Below, piece after piece: positions 57,701 through 64,000 of a stretch of DNA of 64,000 bases. Positions within the stretch are counted from its first letter, which is position 1, and the number at the start of each line of letters is the position of its first letter. Location: contig JAULBX010025718.1 in NCBI GenBank assembly GCA_032358255.1, positions 62,001 to 126,000 on the forward strand, read 5' to 3'. Below the pieces are notes generated by a model that was not told the origin of the DNA, searched no databases, and saw only the letters and a list, made by a program, of their open reading frames with translations. The stretch comes from Heterotrichella gracilis. Lineage: Eukaryota > Sar > Xanthophyceae > Tribonematales > Xanthonemataceae. The position numbers and the translations under genes are program-made.

Positions 57701-60700
57701 GGAAACCACCCCAGGGCTGTGGGCCGAGCCCCTCAGCCACAGCGGCTTCAGGTTGCCCACACATTCCCAGCACCTCTGCTGGCACCTGCACACGGGTGTC
57801 ACACACAGTTACAATGACAGCAGGGCATTTGAAGCCAATATGATAGGCGTCTTAAGCCAATAACATGGTCGTCTTAAGCCAATAACATGGTCGTCTTAAG
57901 CCAATAACGTGGGCGTCTTGAGCCAATGATATAGGCGTCTTTAGCCAATAACATAGACGTCTTAAGCCATTGACATGAGCATCACATACCATTGCTCCAT
58001 GCACATTGTGAGCCTGATAATGCACAGAATGACCAAGGGGCTGGTGCCAGGGCATGGTGAATCAGATGGCGGCACAGCCCGCAGCATGCATGCACACCAT
58101 GCCGCATCGCGTTGGTGCACGCAAAGGGAGTGGTTGGTGCGTTCACTTTGCATGCAAAAATAGAGCAGGTACATGTGACACAGGCACCCCTGCGCACAAC
58201 CTAATGCATGCGCGCACATCGGAACCGGCCACAAGGCAGGTAAGTATGCGCTATTCCTAGCCACACAGTGCATGTCCACGCAAGGCCACTGCTGTTGCAC
58301 CCTCACACCTGCACTGCAGCCTCCTCCACCTGTTGCGGCTTTTGCTTGGGCTGCCGCCCCCGCCGCTTTTTTACAGGCGCCACCTGGCGCACCACCAAAG
58401 TAAAATACTAAGTAAATTAAAAGTATAAATAAATAACATTAATTCACTGAGTAAAAAACATGCCGATACAAAGCAACTATACTGCTGAATCCAAGTATGC
58501 AGGCATTGGTCGGAAAAGAGGCAGAGCAGGAGAGAGCTAGCCTCAGAACCTTGGTCATTTCCTCACAGGTCCCTATTACTGATAGTATCGGACCTACCTG
58601 CCCACCACCACCACCACCAGCCATGGCCACAGCCGCAGGCTCACCCAGGGCGTTGCCAGGCACGCGCGCCCCACCGCTGCCGGGGTCCAAACCAGGGGCG
58701 GCACCCCCCTCTGCACCCGAGGGGCCGCTGGGGCCCTGGCGCAGGGTGACGCCAGCATCTGCTGTGATGCGTGCCTGATCTAGGGCTGAAGGGGGAAGGG
58801 GAAGTGGGGCCTCCTGCTGAGAGGTAGGGATCGGCACCTGCGCCACCGCCACACACATGATTGGCGCAGGAATGGAGGAGAGTGTTTTATGACGCTAGTC
58901 ACTGTGTCGATCATGCCTTAGACGGCGGCAACGATGTCCCCCATAAATCAAACCCTAAACCCCAAACTGCTGCCTATGCAAGGCGCCTCACCTGCCCAGC
59001 CTCCGCTGCCCCCAGCACATCTGCCGGCCGCTGCTTGGGGGGCCGCCCCCGCCGCTTCTTGACACCCTTCTCCCCCCCTGCCACTCCCTTCTGGGCACCC
59101 TTCTTCCCTCGTCCCACTCCCTTCTTGACACCCTTCTCTCCCCCTGCCACTCCCTTCTTCACCCCCTTCTTCCCCCCTGCCGCCCCCTTCTTGACACCCT
59201 TCTTCCCCCCTGCCACGCCCTTCTGGGGACCACCACTGGTCCCCACAGCATCAGCAGCCGCATCCCCCTCCGCAGGCGCTTGGTCCCCACTGGAGGTACC
59301 TAGGGTGAATGCTGGCGTGGTGCTGGGTGGGGCTTGTGGCGGGTGGGCGGGTGTGGCGGTGGGTGGGGGTTCACGTGGGGCAAGGGTGGGTGCATCGACC
59401 TGGAGGTAGAGGGGGAGAATACGCAGTCAGTGTAGGGTTTTAGGGTGCATTGTACCAGACTGTGTCACCTACAGATTGGTTGGTGTTCCAACTGATACTC
59501 CAAATTTGGATCAACCTCTGTGCATTTCCATTTCAGTTGTCTGTGTGTCTTTGAACGCAAACTGAGACATGGTTGTTCATTTGTCTTGTTTCCTTCCATA
59601 TGGATGGGTGCAATGGGATCCACCCACACATGCGGGTGGGAACCAGCGGATGCAGCAGACTACCAAACCCTACACTTTAAACCCTAAACATGGGGCATTG
59701 GAATGAGCAGATACAGGATAAGCTGGGCAACACAACCCACCTGCCCCGATGGCACTGCAGGTACCTCCTCCAGCAAAGCGGCCAGAGCCCATTCCCTCAC
59801 AGGCCCCTCCAGGCCCCCACCCACCGCCTCCCGCTGCTGCTGCTGCTGGGGTTGCTGCTTGGGGGGCCGGCCCCCCTTCTTGAGGGGCACTTCCTGTACC
59901 ACAGGCTGTTGCATCCCCACAGCCTGAGGCAGAGGATGCTCCCCATGGGATGCGGGGGTGTCCTGTGGCATAGGCAGCTCCGCATTCTGCTTCTGCTGCT
60001 GCTTGGGGGCCCTGCCCATTTTCTTCTTCACCGGGGCATCGTGGGGCACAGGCAGCTCCGCCTGCACGTAAGAATAAGAACCAAAATGAGCACCCCTTGC
60101 AACGCTTACAGACCATAGGCGGCAGGCTAGGACAGGCGGCAGCGGTGGTGTGCAGAGGTTGCGCCCACATGCAAAAGCAATGAAGCACCACAATGAAGTA
60201 CAAAAATGGAGCAAAATGGAGCATGCTCCCGGGGTTACCCGCACATCCCCAGGTACAGGCTGTTCCGCCTGCACCACCTCCACCACCTGCTGCTTGGGGG
60301 CCCTGCCCATCTTCTTTTTCACAAGCGCAGCCACCGTTGGGTCCAATCCCAGGGAGGAATCCAATCCCAGGGACTGTGACTGCTGCTTGGGGGGCCTGCC
60401 CTTCTTCGCCTTTTTCACCGGCGCATCTGGGGATGGGTCGCATCCCTGCTGGAGCTGGCGCTTGGGCTGCCGGCCCTTCTTCTTTTTCACCTTCTCCGCC
60501 TGGGGCTCCGCCAATCCCTGGGCACCCTCCTGCATCCCCTGCCCCTGCCCTGGCTCATGATGCGTGGCTGCATCTGCGGCCCCCGCGCCAGCCACACCCA
60601 TACCCTCCTCCTGCGGTGGTTGAGGCTGCTTCGGCTTCCGACCCCCCTTCTTTTTCACCGGCACAGCCTGGGGCTCCGCCAATCCCAGGGCCTCCTCCTG

Positions 60701-63700
60701 CCCCGCATTCGCCACCCCCTGGTCCACCCCTTGCTGGTCCCCTTGACCCTGCCCCTGCTGGTGGTGTGTGGCTGCATCTGCATTTCCCTCATCAGCCCCA
60801 GCTGCACCCTCTTGCGGTGGTTGGTGCTGCTTGGGCGGACGGCCCTTCTTCTTTACCACATGGGTCATGTTGTCCCCAGGTGGGCGCTGCGTGGGCGGCC
60901 TGCCTCGCTTCTTCTTCACTGGTGCCACCGGTGCTAACAGAGCATCAGCCCCACCAGCCTCCTGTGCACATAAATATTAAGTGAATATTTGATATTTGGG
61001 ACAAATAACTGGCAAATAATATGCCCCACGGCACACGTACAGTGGCGATGGTTGAGAAAGAGACAGGGCGGGAGATGCAGGGTGAGAGATCGCCCTCTCA
61101 AGCAAGCCCTTGCAAATGTGAACCTACCTCTTGTGCAGGAGGATTGGCCTGCCCTTTGTGCTTTTTTGCAACTGGCGCCGCCTCCACACCCACCGCACCA
61201 GCCACACCCACCACACCCACCGCACCAGCCGCACCAGGGGCACCAGCCACATCCACCCCCTGCACAGGGTAGGTAGGTTGGCTAGTTAGTTGCTTACATG
61301 CATTCCCAGCAAAATAGCCACATGAGTTATCCCCCATGCACATGCGGCACTAGATAGGTTCAACCTGGCACTGCGTATACCATTTGTTGATCCCTTGCGC
61401 AATCCTAGGGTCCTGGGCGAGAAAGTCAGCCCCATGCGCCCATAATGTTCTTATTTGTGAAGAGAGACAGGCCTAAACCCTAAACCCTATACCTTAAACC
61501 CACAATGCATAAGGCTTATATGTGCAGGGAGATGCCTCAACCCTAAACCCATAGGGCTTACATGTGCAGGGAGATAGGCTTAAACCCTAAACCCCGAATT
61601 CATAAGGCTTACCTGTGCAGGAGGATGCGCCTGGCTCTTGCGCTTCTTGCCTGCCCCCTTTCTCGCCTTAGCCTGCCCCCCCTCCCCCTCCTGAGGCACC
61701 TTGGGGGGCCTCCCCCTGCGCTTCTTAACACCCTCCCCTGGACTCACCGCAGGTTGTAGCTGGTTCACCACTGGTAGACCCACGCCGCCCCCTGGTAGGG
61801 CATCGCCACCTGCCACCGCTGCACCCGCCTGGAACTGCTTGGGCAGGCGCAGGATGACCCTCGGTAGGGCATTGCCGCTGGTCACCGCGGCACCGGCTGA
61901 AACCCTTCCCGAGGGTGTGGGCTGCTCGGCTGCAGGTGCAGTGATGGTGTCGGGGCTGGAGGTGGTCCCCGGGAGGATGCCAATGGTGCCAGCTGCGGGG
62001 GATGCAGGTTCTGATTGCTCAGCTGCCGGTGGTGGTGCAGGGTCCATTTGCCCAGCGGCAGCAGCAGCAGCGGCGGCAGCAGTAGTAGCAGGTTGTGCGG
62101 CCTCCGGTTGTCCAGGTGCATGCGCATTGCCTGAAGGCCCTGCAGAAAAAATTGCACAATTACCAAGCCGCAGAAAGCACGTGCCTAAACCCTTAAATCT
62201 AAAGACTGAAAATGCCTGAAGGCCGTGCAGCAGCCCGTGCACAATCACAAAGCAGCAGAAAGCATGCCAATGCAGCACCATCAACACCCGTTTCACCAAC
62301 CCTGCTGAGGGTTATAATGTAATTTATACGTGTAGGGCCGCACCTGTGCGCGCCTGAACACGCTCGGCTGGTGACGGAATCACAGAGGTGGGAGCTGCAC
62401 TGCCATCTAGCGGGGGTGCGGCGCCATTTGCTGCGGCTGTGGCTGCGGCTGCGGCTGTGGGTAGCCCATCCCGCACTTGATCAGGCTGCATTAGACGAGA
62501 TTCTTGCTGCTCACGTGGGGATGCTGGCTGGTCATGCGGGGATGCTAGCCGGTCCCCAATTGGGGAGGACGAGGGGGCTGCAGCCCCTGCCGATCCTCCA
62601 CCCACCACAGGAGAAACGGCACCAGGTGCTACCTTGGCTTGTGCACGCCGCTGCTGGGCTTTGTCCCCCCCAGCGCCCGGCGCCTCCGACATAACTTCGT
62701 CCCCTTGGCCAACTGCGCCCGCCGCACCATCGCCAGGCGGCGCGCCAATGGCGCCGTCCCCTCCGCTGCCTGCTGCTACCTCCCCCTGCTGCTGGCTGGG
62801 AATAGCCCCCACACATCCCAAGGGCCTAGCAGGTAAATCCATGGGCGTGGTGGCGCCCCCATCCACACCCACACCCGCTCTGGCGGTCGCAATTATACCC
62901 ATAGTGCCCCCCACCACCCCCGCCTTGGTAGCGGTGGCAACCATGCCCGCTTTGGCGGGGACGTCCACGCGCTGGGTCAATGTGGTGATGCCCCGCTGGC
63001 GCCGGGCGCTGGCAGGGCGCGGGGACTGCTGCGGGGCGCGGCGGTGCGCTGGTGCGTGCGCGGTCTTGCCAGGTGGCGACCTCACCAGGCTAGGGTCACT
63101 GTCATCCTGCGGTTTAGGGTTCAGGGTTGAGGAATTATGGTTTAGGGTTAGGGTTTGAAGTCGAGCTTTTACACCAGGCTGGGGTCACTGTCATCCTGTG
63201 GTATAGGGTTTGGAGTTTAGCGGTAACAAGCAGCAGCCCGTGTTCTCCCCCTTGTGTGTAGTGAAGGCAATCTCACGCACCACTTCATGTGAAACCATGT
63301 GATTCACATGTACATGGACTGAATGTACTGTCGGAAAGTTCATGCCCACTACCTAAGTACTGTTACTTCACATGCATGTGCCCCAGTCCCTTTGCCACCC
63401 TCATTTGACATTTTAAACATGCTACTGCCGATGCCACTGTAGATGCACCTTCCAGCGCACCTGCAGCCACTTCTTGAGGTCTGTTGCGGGGAACCAGTAG
63501 CACATGCCGTCATCCACAAAGTACACCACCAGGCAGCCCTTCCTGGCTGGGTCCCTGCGCTGTATCACCCCCTTGAAGGCACCCCGCTGCACGTGGAACA
63601 CCTTGCCAGGGACCATCACGGTGCGCCCAATCAGCTCAGCGATGCCTGCACACGAGGAGAAGGAAAGTAAGAACAATACGTGCCACCGCGGGGTTTTGGG

Positions 63701-64000
63701 GAGATTGCAGCACCATAAATTTCAGATTTCATTACATATGGTTTGGGGTCCAGGGTTACCCATAGGCTGGCATCATGCATTATACCAGAACCTTCAGAGG
63801 CTCGTTGCCGCGCCGCGGGCGCGAGGCCTTCCGCCACCTTACTTCTAAACCTAAAACCAGAACCCCTGAACCATACCAATGCACTCTGGACCATAACCCT
63901 AAAAACCACCTTTGGAGGCGCGCTGGCCCCCCCCTGGGCAAGTGGGTGTTCACACCCCAAAAGTGAGGCCTTGAACTTGGTGTGTGTATATAGAAGCCAG
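51737..64000 (-). CDS. Giant AT-hook and AP2/ERF domain protein, 5' end outside the window
   Basis: Seventeen exons follow in phase: 63645-63461, 63106-62344, 62139-61613, 61259-61128, 60961-60239, 60061-59741, 59399-58992, 58837-58598, 58383-58309, 57785-57699, 57142-56600, 56326-55985, 55577-54812, 54629-54457, 54175-53927, 53699-53481 and 53230-51737. That is about 2,415 residues, plus a likely exon ending at 63786 and more beyond the edge. The first full exon holds a Tudor-like module (VMVPGKVF, GAFKGVIQR, VVYFVDDGMCYWFPATDLKKWL). Eleven AT-hook-like motifs follow: six with a GRPP core and five variants (GRKP, GRQP, GRAP). Exon 7 (59399-58992) has a histone-H1-like KKGVKKG repeat. The last exon carries acidic EQSGDD repeats, then an AP2/ERF domain (VRKRKGGWIAGLTLP, AAAVAYDQAAWTHM, LLLNFPQ; 52460-52280). 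AT-hooks bind the minor groove of AT-rich DNA and AP2 binds GC-rich sites, so a nuclear regulator is likely. Two or more adjacent genes are the alternative, but no internal start or stop was needed. Confidence 0.8.
53830..53950 (-). repeat. Copy of the exon 15 3' edge with telomere words (AT-hook gene)
   Basis: cgccactcaccactgagggtgacat (53918-53942) is echoed by cgccactcagcattgaggggaacac (53839-53863). The words gggtttagggtttagcg lie between. Confidence 0.72.
57380..57720 (-). repeat. Four-copy tandem array of the exon 10 3' edge with telomere words
   Basis: tttgcagccYacctgccaagtgcccacctggtRgccRcc occurs at about 57398-57435, 57482-57520 (diverged), 57554-57600 and 57672-57710, the last being the true exon edge. 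Units of about 90 bases also share acacatgtggatttagggtYtagg, so each carries TTTAGGG. Confidence 0.9.
57825..57990. repeat. Minisatellite, about 22 bases x 7
   Basis: The unit gtcttaagccaataacatggtc repeats about seven times with few changes, ending ...gtcttaagccattgacatgagc. It lies in the intron between exons 9 and 10 of the AT-hook gene. It has no spacers of unique sequence, so it is not a CRISPR array. Confidence 0.92.
61485..61625 (-). repeat. Three copies of the exon 3 3' edge with telomere words (AT-hook gene)
   Basis: cataaggcttaYMtgtgcagggagatgcc recurs at about 61508-61535, 61551-61577 and 61600-61628 (true edge). The words aaccctaaaccc lie between the copies. Confidence 0.85.
63085..63215 (-). 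repeat. Copy of the exon 2 5' edge (AT-hook gene)
   Basis: caccaggctagggtcactgtcatcctgcggtttagggtt (63083-63121) is echoed by caccaggctggggtcactgtcatcctgtggtatagggttt (63172-63211). The words tttagggttcagggtt...tttagggttagggttt lie between them. Confidence 0.9.

Noticed and set aside
57825-57990. Possible CRISPR array
   Set aside because: The 22-base units are directly adjacent with no unique spacers, there are no cas genes, and the setting is eukaryotic.

Overview
The window reads as nuclear DNA of a green alga, most likely a chlorophyte related to Chlamydomonas or Haematococcus. The genes are split by many short GT-AG introns, coding DNA is GC-rich, and Arabidopsis-type telomere words (TTTAGGG/CCCTAAA) are scattered through introns and spacers. 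The protein set also fits: an LdhA-type D-lactate dehydrogenase, a eukaryotic GSII glutamine synthetase and an AP2/ERF factor with AT-hooks. The species cannot be fixed from sequence alone.

Layout. (+) 850-4497 D-lactate dehydrogenase. (+) 4972-12198 a long disordered protein with two calponin-homology-like regions. (-) 12515-13696 a small Ser-rich single-pass membrane protein. (+) 14393-19319 a malic-enzyme homologue that has lost its catalytic residues. (+) 19991-20629 a MYND zinc-finger protein. (-) 21834-31766 an eight-pass membrane protein fused to a class 3 lipase. (-) 33572-33766 a 64-residue membrane protein. (+) 34549-40284 an equilibrative nucleoside transporter-like protein. (-) 41431-44090 an ankyrin-repeat protein. 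(-) 45025-46702 glutamine synthetase. (+) 48319-50271 a short-chain dehydrogenase whose catalytic Tyr is Phe. (-) 51737 to past the right edge, a giant chromatin-type protein with a Tudor-like module, eleven AT-hook-like motifs, an H1-like Lys/Gly repeat and a C-terminal AP2/ERF domain. Exon phases were followed by hand and are compatible across nearly all genes. The exceptions are the middle of the calponin-homology gene and one junction region of the transporter.

The most striking feature is structural. Many introns hold extra, partly decayed copies of the adjoining exon edge with its splice site, often in tandem. The copies are frequently separated by TTTAGGG/CCCTAAA words. I call these copies exon echoes. 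They occur in at least seven of the twelve genes. In the lipase gene they form three in-frame 96-base exon copies with intact splice sites, and in the transporter gene they form a usable alternative last exon. The genes share no evident pathway: D-LDH, glutamine synthetase and the malic-enzyme relative are central-metabolism families, and the others are membrane, cytoskeletal or regulatory proteins.
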